Source: Immersiella caudata
Lineage: Eukaryota > Ascomycota > Sordariomycetes > Sordariales > Lasiosphaeriaceae
Assembly: GCA_030512335.1 (NCBI GenBank)
Contig: JAULSU010000001.1
Coordinates: 2,418,001-2,482,000 of the forward strand
Length of the DNA stretch: 64,000 nucleotides
Direction: 5' to 3'
Below, piece by piece: positions 22,434 through 32,771 of the stretch. Both the position numbers and the translations under genes were made by a program. Position 1 is the stretch's first letter. Every line of letters starts with the position of its first letter. The notes under the pieces are model-generated. The model was not told where the DNA came from. It did no database searches and was given only the letters and a program-made list of their open reading frames with translations.

Positions 22434-23921
22434 CTAATCCACAAAGGCTATGTTGTCTGGACTGTTCATGTCGCCGAAAAGGATGCCAGCCGGAGGGGTG
22501 GCGCGGTGACGGCGAGCGCGGTTGCGGATTCGCTCGATCGAGTTATTCGAGCCCGAGAAAAGCTGAGGTTCTGAGTCCAAACGGGACATGCCGAAGGACT
22601 GATGGTGGTGAGTACGGGAGCGGCGGACACGGGCGCGGGTCGACTGGACTGTGTCGGAAACGGCTCGGACGGGACGGAGAAGAGCACTGCGCCAAGGTGT
22701 CGTCGAAGGACCGGGCTCGCCGATGAGCTCGCTCAAGGAAGGGTTGCGCCGCATGGCGGAGTGACTGGGACGACCGTAACCGTCGATACCCTCATCTTCA
22801 GAGATTGACGCAAGGCGTCGATGGGAGCGCGGGGGGCAGTTGATGAAAGAAACCGGGGCCGTGGTTGCTGGTAGAATCTCATCCAGCGAGTAGTTCGACA
22901 AAAAGGTCTGGTCTTCGGTACCCAGGAATCGATTCGCCATTTGCACGTTTGACGCATGCGAGAGGGGGACGAGCGAAAACGGCAGGGTGGGCGGTGGGTT
23001 GGCGATCATCCGCCGCGCAGTCGAGTCGTCATAAAATGAGGCCTGGCTGCCTGAAGCAGCCGAAAGGCTGCTGGTAGCGCCATAGGTTGCGCCGGTGGTT
23101 GTTGCGGTTGTTGCGGGAGTGAAGCCGCCGCTGGCTCCGTTGGTTAAATACCCGTTGACCCTGTGTGCCCTCTGCTGCGGTGGGAAGACAGGGCGGTTTT
23201 CGTCCTCCAACAACATGTTTCGAGTGCCACCCTGCAACTGTGGCGGCAGGGTCCTGGAGCCGCCCACTTGCGGTCCCAGGCGACTCGGAGCTCCGCGTGC
23301 GAAGCGGCCCGAGCCAGGCACATCGGCGACGCCATCCTCAATGCGGCCAGGGCCGAAGCACCCGGCAGCACCGATTGGTGCGTCTTCAACGCCATCAGAT
23401 GAAAGCCGCAGCGTTTCCCATCCTCCATCACCCTCACCCTCCTCCGCGGCAATGCCGTTGGGACTGAACCCGGTGGCCTCACCGACAGAGTTACTTTCCG
23501 CTGCGTAGAGGTGAGACTCTAGACTCCGGTTGACGGAGCCCAGATCAACATACACGACCGACGGCGTGAGCGATGCCGGCCTCCTGACCGGGCTGCTCTG
23601 AGGAGCAACCAGACCGGAAGAACCGGGAACCACCGCCTCGAACGCCGCTCCGCCATCGCTGACGGAAGCCATGTCGTTTAGTGCCATAGACACTTCTCGT
23701 TCCGACCGTCCGGACCTCTCCAGGTCAAACTGGCCAGACACCCCCGAAGAGGTGTTGGAGGGGGGGAGGGCGGCGACACTGACGCGACCGCCGTTTAGGA
23801 GGGGGGTCGCCCCCGGGGCAGCAGAAGGCGCGGGCAACGGGTGGGTAGCGTTACCGGGCCACCCGCCGGTGTTGGATGGCATCACCGGGCCACCCTCCGG
23901 GGCAAAGGCTTGTTGGCTCAT
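22434..23921 (-). CDS. Hypothetical low-complexity protein (495 aa)
   Basis: Single open frame beginning with an ATG in good context (MSQQAFAPEGGPVMPS). The product is rich in Ser, Gly, Ala, Pro and Thr and looks mostly disordered. A Thr/Ala run (TPATTATTTGATYGATSS) lies in the middle. A basic segment RARVRRSRTHHHQSF and another RIRNRARRHRATPP near the C-terminus might be nuclear-localisation or nucleic-acid contacts. A Leu/Asp stretch (FLSNYSLDEILP) could be a short linear motif. There is no signal peptide, membrane segment or recognisable domain. The frame is long enough, with sensible codon use, to be real, but its function cannot be stated. Exons could be missing at either end, because the upstream 3 kb is unassigned. 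Confidence 0.6.
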   Translation of the reverse strand: MSQQAFAPEGGPVMPSNTGGWPGNATHPLPAPSAAPGATPLLNGGRVSVAALPPSNTSSGVSGQFDLERSGRSEREVSMALNDMASVSDGGAAFEAVVPGSSGLVAPQSSPVRRPASLTPSVVYVDLGSVNRSLESHLYAAESNSVGEATGFSPNGIAAEEGEGDGGWETLRLSSDGVEDAPIGAAGCFGPGRIEDGVADVPGSGRFARGAPSRLGPQVGGSRTLPPQLQGGTRNMLLEDENRPVFPPQQRAHRVNGYLTNGASGGFTPATTATTTGATYGATSSLSAASGSQASFYDDSTARRMIANPPPTLPFSLVPLSHASNVQMANRFLGTEDQTFLSNYSLDEILPATTAPVSFINCPPRSHRRLASISEDEGIDGYGRPSHSAMRRNPSLSELIGEPGPSTTPWRSALLRPVRAVSDTVQSTRARVRRSRTHHHQSFGMSRLDSEPQLFSGSNNSIERIRNRARRHRATPPAGILFGDMNSPDNIAFVD

Positions 23922-26900
23922 CCTTTCTGGTTCGGAGACACAAATGTTAGTAAAATTTCTCGGCAGTCAAATTGGTCGACATATGAAACTGCCATACGAG
24001 GCCAGGCTTCCCTTCAACCCCAGCAGGATGAGATCACTATGGAAGTCCCAGCCCGACAACCAACAGGTCCTGAGCCAAAGGGAATTAAACGTTCTTGTCG
24101 AGCGATGCACTCGAAGAGAAAGGTTCCATGGTCATGGTTGATGGGAAACTTGATCTTCGATGATGGTAGCCAGAATTTCGCGTCAGACTGCTCTTAGGTT
24201 GGGAAGAGCATTGTCGTGATAACGAAACAGTCGACCACTGTCAAGGAATAGCGAACGAGAAGTCTCTGCCACATCATCCCCATGGAAAGAGGAGACTGAC
24301 CGGAGATTTCCGAATTGCCAACTGGCTCGAAGCATGGACAACCAAACTTGACAAAAATGTCCCACTTGCTTCAAGAGCGTCCGCGATGAGCAAAACGGGA
24401 AGAGTCAGGGAATTTGGGGTAGTGGCTGTGAATCAGGGTGGAGAAAGACTGAGTTGATGAAAGTCAGACAACACATTGGAGAAAAGCAACTTACACAATG
24501 GCACGAGGCCCTCTCTCGTTCTCTCTCCTTGCTTCTTTGATGGTTTGCTACAACCTGTCAGCACTCTGAAAGATCAAAGACAGAAGAATTGGCCTCAAAA
24601 AAAAAATCGGCACAAGCTTGATTGACACCCCTGGAGCCAGGACACAGAAAGAGGAACAGCGATGTGCTTTCGGCCAACCCATTCAAGGCTAGCCCTAACC
24701 AGACCATACAGGTTGAGATCGGAAGGGTAGGGTAGAGGAAGTTGGGACATGAATTGAGGCTCTGGCGCAAGCGATGCAACAGGCGGTAGAGAGTTCACCC
24801 AACTCTCAACTGAGTCGAGCCGAACGACGTGGTCTTGAAGCTGGTGACTTGTGTGGTTGGGGCCGAGAAAGTGGCAGACCAGCTTCGTCGGTCGGACCCC
24901 ACACTTGGCCGTGAGGCTCAAGATCACGAAGTCTTCTCGGATGAAGCCGAAATAATCAGGAGATCGGATGGAAAGGGTGGTGAAGGTAATGATGATCAGG
25001 GAGAGGAAATACTTACAAGGAACGCGGCGAAGCGGCGATGGTGGTGGCGACGGTGACGGGGAGCGAGGCAGTCTTTGAGGCGCGATCCTGGAGATAAAGA
25101 GAAGAAAAGAGGAAAGAGGAGGAGATTCGAAAGCCAGAGTTGTAGCTATGGCGCAGGAGCTCGGACCACCGACGACGATGAGTCTGCGGATACTCGGGTT
25201 GGGGCAAGAACGAGATGGAACGAATAGGGTTCGGATAGCGAGGGAGAATAGGTTCAAATTTGTGTTCTTTTGATCTATTTGGCTGTGTCTGAAGAGCTAT
25301 ATTCTATTGTATTATTCTCAGTATCTATATGGGTCACGTAAAAGTCGGATCCTAACTCTGGAGTCGCGGGTGGTTGAGGCTGTGGGAGCTGTGTGAAGGC
25401 ATTCATGGCTGGGCGCACTCAACGACGCGTTCGCGTCATCTTCGCGACGGACAGAATATTGGAGGAAGGTTAAGAATCTGCTAGGGTAGGATGGAGAGCC
25501 ACCTGAGGTTCTCAACGAGCAGCTGGAGCAGCGAAAACACCAACACCAAGCACTTGTGGACAGGTATGAACTCTCACCCTATATCCATCATTACTGCCCT
25601 AGCAACCACTGACCTGAAGATGGTGATAGCTTCGATATAAAGCCCATTCATCTCACGATCATTGGCCACCTCAAAGCAGATCACAGCTCTAAGCACTCCC
25701 TCAACAAGATTATGTAGCTGAATGGAACCGATAACTGAATCCAACCTGGAAACACGCGCTCGCACACAAAGCTTGGCGCCCCCTTTTACAGATCCAAACA
25801 TTTGCAAACTTACCAACCCAACCAACATTGCAAGTACCGTGTGAAAGCCCAAGGAAAAGGGGACGATCGACAAAGCAAACACATCAGGGGCGCCATTGCC
25901 AGCTCGGCGGTAGAGCGCGGGCATTTGGAGCCGCGAGCAATAAGGGACACAGATTTCAGTGCTCTTCAGTTTGGGCAGTGATAATTCCATTAATTCGAAC
26001 AAAAGCCTCGGTGTAACCACGATGGTTAAAAACAATAGGAGACCTCCCAGTAGAGCTCAAACTTCTTGCTGTCCTGCTGTTCGAGTGCAATCGATCACAA
26101 CGGTGTTCGCACCAGGGAACAACAGGCCCAATCCTTCAGCCTTAGAGCAAGGGGGAGTAATATGGCCAAAGAAACACACTGCATATCTATCTGCACCTTC
26201 ATCCACGATGCCAAACCATCGAGATCTCAACGTCGAGATCATGGATACCAACCCGACAATCACTACTATACCAGTACGCTCTTTGTTATATAACTTGACC
26301 CCCCTGCAGAGTCAATACCTATGCTAGTGATTAGGTGCCAATCCCCATTAATCGGCGTCTCACGCACTCCCCTGCTGCGGAATCAAAGTGTCCAACAAGA
26401 GTCTAGACCACCGTCAACATGTCTACCCCGCCCCCTTTCCTACCTAGGTATGTTTGTATCCCCTCTCCAACCTCTTATCGTTATCGCGCCCCCACCCACC
26501 CCGCACTCCCCTGGCTTCGACCATTCCCACATCCACTACCCCGTACCGTGCTATCCCGTCCATACTAATGAAATAACCCGTTTCTCCCGTCTCTCCAGAT
26601 ACTGCACACCCCTTCCAGCCCAGCTAGCATGGAATGCTGCACGGGCGCAATCCGAACCTTCCAGACGCCTCAGCCATCTTCCGTCCGAATCGGACCTGGG
26701 TTCGAGCATCGAGAAGTCGTCCATTTTGTCCCCTCCCGAGCCTGAGACGAGTGTCAAAGCAACAGAAGAGAGAAAAAACAGAACAAAACAGATCCGGAGG
26801 AAAGGATACAGCGGGGCTCTCTCTACCTCTCTTTTCTAGAAGATGATAGCTTGAGAGATTAGCCCCTGCTTGGTGTTCTTTTCGAGGTTTTTTCCCTTGC

Positions 26901-27107
26901 CCATTTTACGTATAGCTCTGTCTCTTCTTTTTTTTTTGTCCCCCCTTTTCTACTCCTGGAGACTCCAGCGCGGCGGATACCTCGGGCCCGCGCTTCAATG
27001 CGCTTTCAAACGCTGCAACTGGGCCTAGCCGTTGTGCTCCTCTCAGTCTTTTCTATTCAGCCCTAGATACCCTTGTTTTGCGCGGCAACCTTCGGTTGAC
27101 CCTGAAA
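23922..27107. other. 3.2-kb divergent intergenic region
   Basis: Space between the minus-strand 495-aa gene and the plus-strand F-box gene. The longest frame (220 codons at 24595-25257, minus) starts with a non-ATG codon and shows no family resemblance. Possible splice donors suggest spliced 5' leaders. Pyrimidine-rich tracts near 26.9 kb resemble a fungal core promoter for the F-box gene. Confidence 0.45.
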
Positions 27108-29422
27108 ATGGCGTCGACACCGGCGTCGGCGCCGGCGCCGGATAGAATTGGGGGCCAGGAAACGCCCCACGATCTACTCCAGCCGGAGCTACAGGCCGAC
27201 ACCCCGGCCGCCGCCAGTGTGGGCTTACCAAGCCTACCACAAGAAATTCTGCTCCACATTGTCTCGTGTAAGTCACCCAACTCACTGGATGGTTGAGTTA
27301 CCTAGGGGGTTCCGGCACCACTAACCTTGACTTAGATCTTGAACCTCTCGACACCATCAGTCTACAACTAGTATCGGTATGTGTGATTGCTGCTGTTTTT
27401 CGCCCCTTTAGTCCTTTTGCCCTAGCGTCTCAGTAGGAGGAGAAGTTACCTCCTCAGACCTCCTGAGACATGCCAACATTGTCCTAAATTGGAATTTGGT
27501 AGCTAACATCGACCACCAGCGAGCCTTTCGTGCTATTGCCCGCGATGACAACCTGTGGCGTTCTCATTGCTTCGAGAACTCGTCGTTTCTGGAGGCCGTA
27601 GACCGCCGTCGTGTCCTTGAGGTATCGAGACGCGCTGGGGGTGCCTTTTTCAACGACGTTGACCTCCGCAGGACTGACGATGACGAGGAGTCTGGAGCAG
27701 CGTCCGCGATTTCGCCTCTCGAGGACCCGAGTCCTCGGAGGCATGACCGCAAACGGATCATGGCCAATTGGGATCCTTGCTTCCCCAAAGAGCGTATCTC
27801 TTGGTACGACGAATATATCCAACGTCACGGGCCCATCTCTGTCAACTGGATGCAAGTACCGCGTACCGACAACCAACCGACGGTAGACGCTGTTGAGGCA
27901 CGAGGCGTTGCGCTCTATCGACCAGATAAGGCACGTGGAGAGCACACTGGCCCAGAGACCCTTTTCGCTGTTTCCCCATTAGATAACGGTGCTGTGTGTC
28001 TGTGGGACGTCAATGGGACGAGAGGAAGAAGGGGCGCCATCATCGCCAAGAGCCGACCCGGAATACTGTTCATCGATGGACCCAATGCCGACAACAGCAG
28101 GCGCTCCAAGCGGGTAGACTCAGGTGTGACCGAGTGTGTAAGCGTCGACAGCGAGCTGCACCGCGCATTCTTCGCCATCCAGAGCCGTGTGTGCCCCGTA
28201 TCCCATCCCCTTACCTACCAAGAACAAGGCTGATCAATTTGCATGTGCAGATCTTATCGCCGTGGACTTGCAGCGGCTCGAAGTCATTGATTGCGAGTCG
28301 TTCCCCTGGTCCATCACAGCCTTATCTGGGGCCGATCCAGGGATCCCATTGACGGTTGGGACAAGTCTCGGAATCCACCTGCATGACTACAGATCCCGTA
28401 TTCCCATTCGGAGCGATGAGCTGGAGCGGGTAGACGACGTCGGCCAGATGGGGGCAAGACTTCGGCAGCGAAATTTACAGCAGATCTTCGACGATGAGCC
28501 ACTTGCCCCCTATGCTCCGTTGAGCCAACCTGGACCTCTCAGCATCCTCCATCTTGAGCGCCCTGGCCAAAGAGCCGAGCTTTCAGACGACATTTACGTC
28601 GCTGGTCGTTTCAGCAACATCCTGCACTACGACCGGCGAAAGTTTCCGTCGATCAGAGGCTCCATCCACTCCGGTGCGAGCTTGTGCAGCATGACGTCTC
28701 TTCCGTATCCATTCTCGACGTTTAGCAGCGAACTGCGACGGATGGGCGAACTCTCTGTCGACAAAGTCGAGAAGAGCAAGACTGCCATTGGCGGAAGAAC
28801 GCTGATTGCCGTAGGAGAATACCACACAAAGGGCTCCTTGGAACTCTACGGCCTTCTACCATCCGCCTCAATGAATCCCGATCGCGCTGGTGGACTTCAG
28901 TCTTCAAACTTGAAAAATCGCCAGACCGCGTCCCGTTCCAAGCTGCTCTCGGTCGCTAACCACGGCACGCGACTGGCTGTTTCTGACGGTTCTGGCGAGC
29001 TGAAGTGGTTTGAGAGGGATGGCTTCACAGAGGTGCGCCGCTTCAAGATCGGTCCAAGTGAGCTACCCGAGGTGCATTCGGTCTTTGCGTCGATGCCCGG
29101 ATCTGATGACATAGCAAGAAAATTATTGCCTACCCGGCAGCCTGATGTCGGAGCGTCTGGTGCCCACGCAAGCGTCAATGATAACGACCTGCTGTTCTGG
29201 ACAGGGGAAAAGCTTGGACTTGTGAGAATTTCCGCGAAGCCTGGTTTCACAGCTCAGGATTTCGAGGAACAGCGGGACGAGCTCCTACAGGAGGAAGAAC
29301 GGGCTAGAGCCAGCGAGGAGAAGGCTTACAGCGAGAGGATGCGGCTGGCGTTAGAAAGGCAAGCTGATGACGTCCGTTTCGTGAGGAACCTTGGAATCGG
29401 AAGTGGAAGACGACGGTCTTAA
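27108..29422 (+). CDS. F-box protein with C-terminal WD/beta-propeller-like region
   Basis: Four exons: 27108-27267, 27336-27376, 27520-28186, 28251-29422, giving 679 residues. The F-box spans about residues 41-85 and is assembled across three exons (LPSLPQEILLHIVSY, LEPLDTISLQLVS, RAFRAIARDDNLWRSHCFE). It should bind Skp1 and make this a substrate adaptor of an SCF ubiquitin ligase. The rest has weakly repeated beta-strand segments (GAVCLWDVNGTRGRRG, ISWYDEYIQRHGP, YVAGRFSNILHYDRR) typical of divergent WD-like folds in fungal F-box proteins. A Glu/Arg-rich coiled-coil lies near the C-terminus (EEERARASEEKAYSERMR). The third junction is best placed at C|AT, phase 1, since other choices break the frame. 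Intron 2 is the long introner-like copy B. Confidence 0.86.
27377..27519 (+). repeat. Introner-like intron, copy B (F-box gene intron 2)
   Basis: 143-nt intron (GTATGT donor, CCACCAG acceptor, branch TAGCTAACATCGACCACC) similar along nearly its whole length to intron 5 of the ABC transporter (19471-19603). By hand alignment about 87 percent of the first 47 bases and about 80 percent of the last 58 match. The centre forms an inverted repeat (TCTCAG-T-AGGAGG at 27428 onward against CCTCCTGAGA at 27459-27468). Confidence 0.85.
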
Positions 29423-30793
29423 TTTCCATCAACCGGCTGTGGGACATGGATATCTGCCTGACTATGGGAGGAAAGTCATCTCGTTGGCCCTAGTGAGGTC
29501 AATGATGCTGCGTCATGCATCAAGCTCTGCACTTGATAGCCTTTTACTGCACAGAGTTGTCAGTGTATTATGCTGGCAGCCAGCGAAAGTTGCACACTTT
29601 GGATAGCTCTTGCAGCCAAGGGCATCGTGCCTAGCAAGTCAAGAATGCGGCGAAGTGCTTATGCATATACTCGCCTACGGCCGTGTGTGTGCTGAAGTCC
29701 CTTTGGGTGTAACTGTGAAACTGTGAGTCGTGGTCGTATAGAAAGCTGCCAGCCTCAATGCTTTGGTGGGTATGTCTAGAAAAGGGGCATTTGGCATGCG
29801 TTCCTCAAAAAGTGAGGCGGCCAATTGATTTCGTTTGGGAAGCATTGCACGCCAATCGCCAGGCTGTCAGGCTGTTGTTGCCTTGGTGCGCCTTTTCCTT
29901 CCACCCATTACCACCACAAACCCACGCCAAACGTGCGACTCACGGCATACGTCTTTGATCGGTGAAAGACTTGTCCGCCTGGCTAGCCAAGAACCAAACT
30001 TCTAGGATTAAAACCATCAATCTTGGCGGTGTCGATATTGTGGAGGAGACGAGTCACTGAGAACTTCATCATATTAACGCAAGTTGCTGTTAGGGTCTTC
30101 TGTGGTCCGTGTCAGATGCGCTGATCTTTTCGGGGTTCTCGCCAGTGAGATGTTTCTTCCCTTCAGCGTGCCCCTCTGGAAACACCAATTTCAGCAAAAA
30201 AAGAGGAGAAGCAAGACAACTCGTGGCGCTACTGCATTGCTGCATATGCGGGAGCGCGCAATGCAGTTGATGCTGCCGTGAACAGCACACACCGCTGACT
30301 GTGTTCTGGAGCGCTGGCTGTGGAAACCTCCACTGGCTACTCAAGTCAACCTCAAGCACCCGTTTCCTGTCCTGGATTGTTTGCCACCGGCGCTTCCTAA
30401 TTGGTCTGGTGAGCAGAAAAGAAGGGCCACTGAAGGCAAAACACGCTGGCCAACAAACGAGACGCTTCATGTGTTCCAATGGCTGGAGGACAGCGAGGCG
30501 AGCTTTGGTCGGTTCGGTTTTTGGTGGTCGGCTATTCGAGACTGCTTGTGGGTGGGACATTCCTCTGCAGGGCCGGAAGGTACGATGGATGACGCTCGAC
30601 CGCTACCGCTCTCACCCGACGGTGTTCCGGCCCTGATGTTCTTTCCTACCTGTCTACCCTTGATCCGTTTGCTTTTGACTGAAAAGTTTTTCATTTCTTG
30701 TGCCACCCATTTCCCAGCTTTCATCTGAGATCCTGCACCAAACCGTTCTTCTCCCACCACGCAGCACCTAGCCCATAGCACCGAGCATGTCCG
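29423..30793. other. Intergenic region upstream of the SprT-like gene
   Basis: About 1.4 kb with F-box 3' sequence and SprT-like promoter. No coding or RNA signal recognised. Confidence 0.45.
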
Positions 30794-32038
30794 ATGGCCC
30801 GGCCGGTTACTGGCGGGGACATACACCCGCAGATTGGGCCCCAAGGAGGGTACCCTCCCTTCCCCGTCAAGCGACGCACCGCCGACGTCGATGACGAGAG
30901 CTTCGCGCACAAGAGGCCGAAGTACTCTCAGCACTGTGTTCCAAATGTCTTGCGCGGGGATGTGGTCGCCTTCAAGGCGGAGGAGCGGGTCGGCGGTCCC
31001 GTCCACCACGATCATCACATCCTCCGAGCCCGCACTCCCCAGCGGCACCATTCCCCGCATACCCAACCCCACCCAGCTCGCCACCACCACCTTCCGTCAC
31101 CGCGCCGGCTTCCGTCTCCGGAGCCCGCGGCTTGCGCCATGGAACGGACAGCCTCCGGACATTCCATCCGAGCCGACCCGACGGAGAGGAGCGCCCGGAC
31201 CGAGTTGCTGGAGGACGAGGAGGCAGAGCAGCGTGTCCGGGACCACATGGCCAACTTCCGCCGCCGGTTTCCGGATTCCAAGCACGAGCGCATCCTCCGG
31301 AGCATCATCAACCCCCGATCCAATGCCGAGTATCCACTGGATAACGACTCTCTCGAAAGCATATTCTCGGCCGCCAACGAAATCTTCTTCAACGGTCGCC
31401 TGAGCCAACGTGTCATGTGGGACTGGTCCCACGAATCGAGCACTCAGTACGACAGCAATGTCATTGGGACCACGGCCCTTCGTCGCGCCAGCAATCGTGG
31501 TTTCGAGACTCTGATTGTTCTGTCGTCGCCAATCCTTCGCGACTCCAAGTACAGCCGCCGACTCCTGATTTCGACCTTTCTCCACGAACTTATCCACAGC
31601 TATCTCTTCATCTGCTGCGGATTTCGTGCTCGTCACTGTGGCGGACACACTCCAGCTTTCCAGGCCATTGCTAAGTTGATCGATGAATGGGCTGGCGTTG
31701 AGAGTGCCTTGCACCTAGGGAGGATGGAGGCTGACCTTGAACGGTTCCGGATTCCGGAACCTGACGAAGAGAGCTGGCCTATCAACGATAAACACCACGT
31801 ATATTATCCCTGCTCTGGGATCACCGAACAGCAAGAGCACCACCGGCACGATCGCCGCCACTACCGTCAGCTTGGAGGCCCCGCTCTGGACGGCTACGAC
31901 AGCGACAACTCTACCCGATGGGGACACCGAGGCGTCCGTTCCCTTGACCCAGACGAGGATTCTGGCTCACCATACGTTTATACTGACAATATGTCACAGA
32001 ACCACGATACAGTTGGGTTTTACCCTTCACAACGTTAG
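30794..32038 (+). CDS. SprT-like domain zinc metalloprotease homologue
   Basis: Single exon, 414 residues. The SprT-like domain occupies about residues 180-310: it begins with LESIFSAANEIFFNGRLSQRV and carries the zinc-binding HELIH motif at about 264-268 (STFLHELIHSYLF), with a third ligand candidate in HCGGHTPAFQAIAKLI. Lys- and Arg-rich (KRRTADVDDE, HKRPKY) and His/Pro-rich disordered regions precede it, and a Ser/Asp-rich tail follows. SprT-like proteins include the DNA-protein-crosslink protease Spartan and yeast Wss1. This one lacks recognisable PIP-box or ubiquitin-binding motifs, so a DNA-repair role is only inferred. An alternative ATG seven bases upstream is in another frame. The ATG at 30794 continues into the domain without interruption. 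Confidence 0.78.
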   Translation: MARPVTGGDIHPQIGPQGGYPPFPVKRRTADVDDESFAHKRPKYSQHCVPNVLRGDVVAFKAEERVGGPVHHDHHILRARTPQRHHSPHTQPHPARHHHLPSPRRLPSPEPAACAMERTASGHSIRADPTERSARTELLEDEEAEQRVRDHMANFRRRFPDSKHERILRSIINPRSNAEYPLDNDSLESIFSAANEIFFNGRLSQRVMWDWSHESSTQYDSNVIGTTALRRASNRGFETLIVLSSPILRDSKYSRRLLISTFLHELIHSYLFICCGFRARHCGGHTPAFQAIAKLIDEWAGVESALHLGRMEADLERFRIPEPDEESWPINDKHHVYYPCSGITEQQEHHRHDRRHYRQLGGPALDGYDSDNSTRWGHRGVRSLDPDEDSGSPYVYTDNMSQNHDTVGFYPSQR

Positions 32039-32771
32039 CTCTCAGCGTAGCTTCTGAACTCGTCATGCCTTGTCGTTTCAGGGGATCGAGTCTCAGGGGC
32101 ACTATGCGCCGAGGCGCAATTTTCATTCTTCTTTGCATACATGTAGACGGCGATGGCGGCGTGATTCAGCATTTTAACATAGCATAGCACGGTGTCAGGG
32201 TATATTCTGTCTGTAAGGGGAGGTTGCCTTTTTTCGTGACGGGAGGAGTATATTGGGTTGGTTATCTGGCATTCTTTTCATCATGGGTAATTATATGATC
32301 GTTTCTGGCATATTCGTCTTTGATAAAACTCTCATTTCCCCTGCTATACCCGTCTGCTGGCCGTGAGCGAGCGGACACTCACAAGACTCATCGTTTTCCT
32401 TTGTTGGCATATGGCATTGTTTTCTTCATCTTCAAAGTTAGCTAGATACCCTTAGGTCTGGTTCACCCAGATTTGGATTTGCACATTCAACATTTTTGCA
32501 TGAACAATAGGGCTGGAAAATATACAGGAATCCGATCAATTTTTAAGCTAACAGTTTTGGCCGTTCCAGCGCGACCAATTCGGGAGCCTTCGACCTCAGT
32601 CCCTTGACTGCATTCGTTCCACAGACCCTCATAATATAATTAAACAATATTCTCGTGTCTGTACATCAATGTATTCGCGCCATCCAATGCCCTCAATCTC
32701 TACTCGACGAACGCCATTGTCCAATGCTTTTAAATGAGAATGTCCCTATCTCAATACCGTTGATCTCACCT
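32039..32771. other. Convergent 3' regions
   Basis: AT-rich segment between the ends of the SprT-like and Chk1-like genes with poly(A)-signal-like tracts on both strands (for example ATAATATAATTAAAC near 32633). No gene. Confidence 0.5.

Noticed and set aside
24595..25257. 220-codon minus-strand frame upstream of the 495-aa gene
   Set aside because: No ATG start, no domain, and it sits where promoter and leader are expected.
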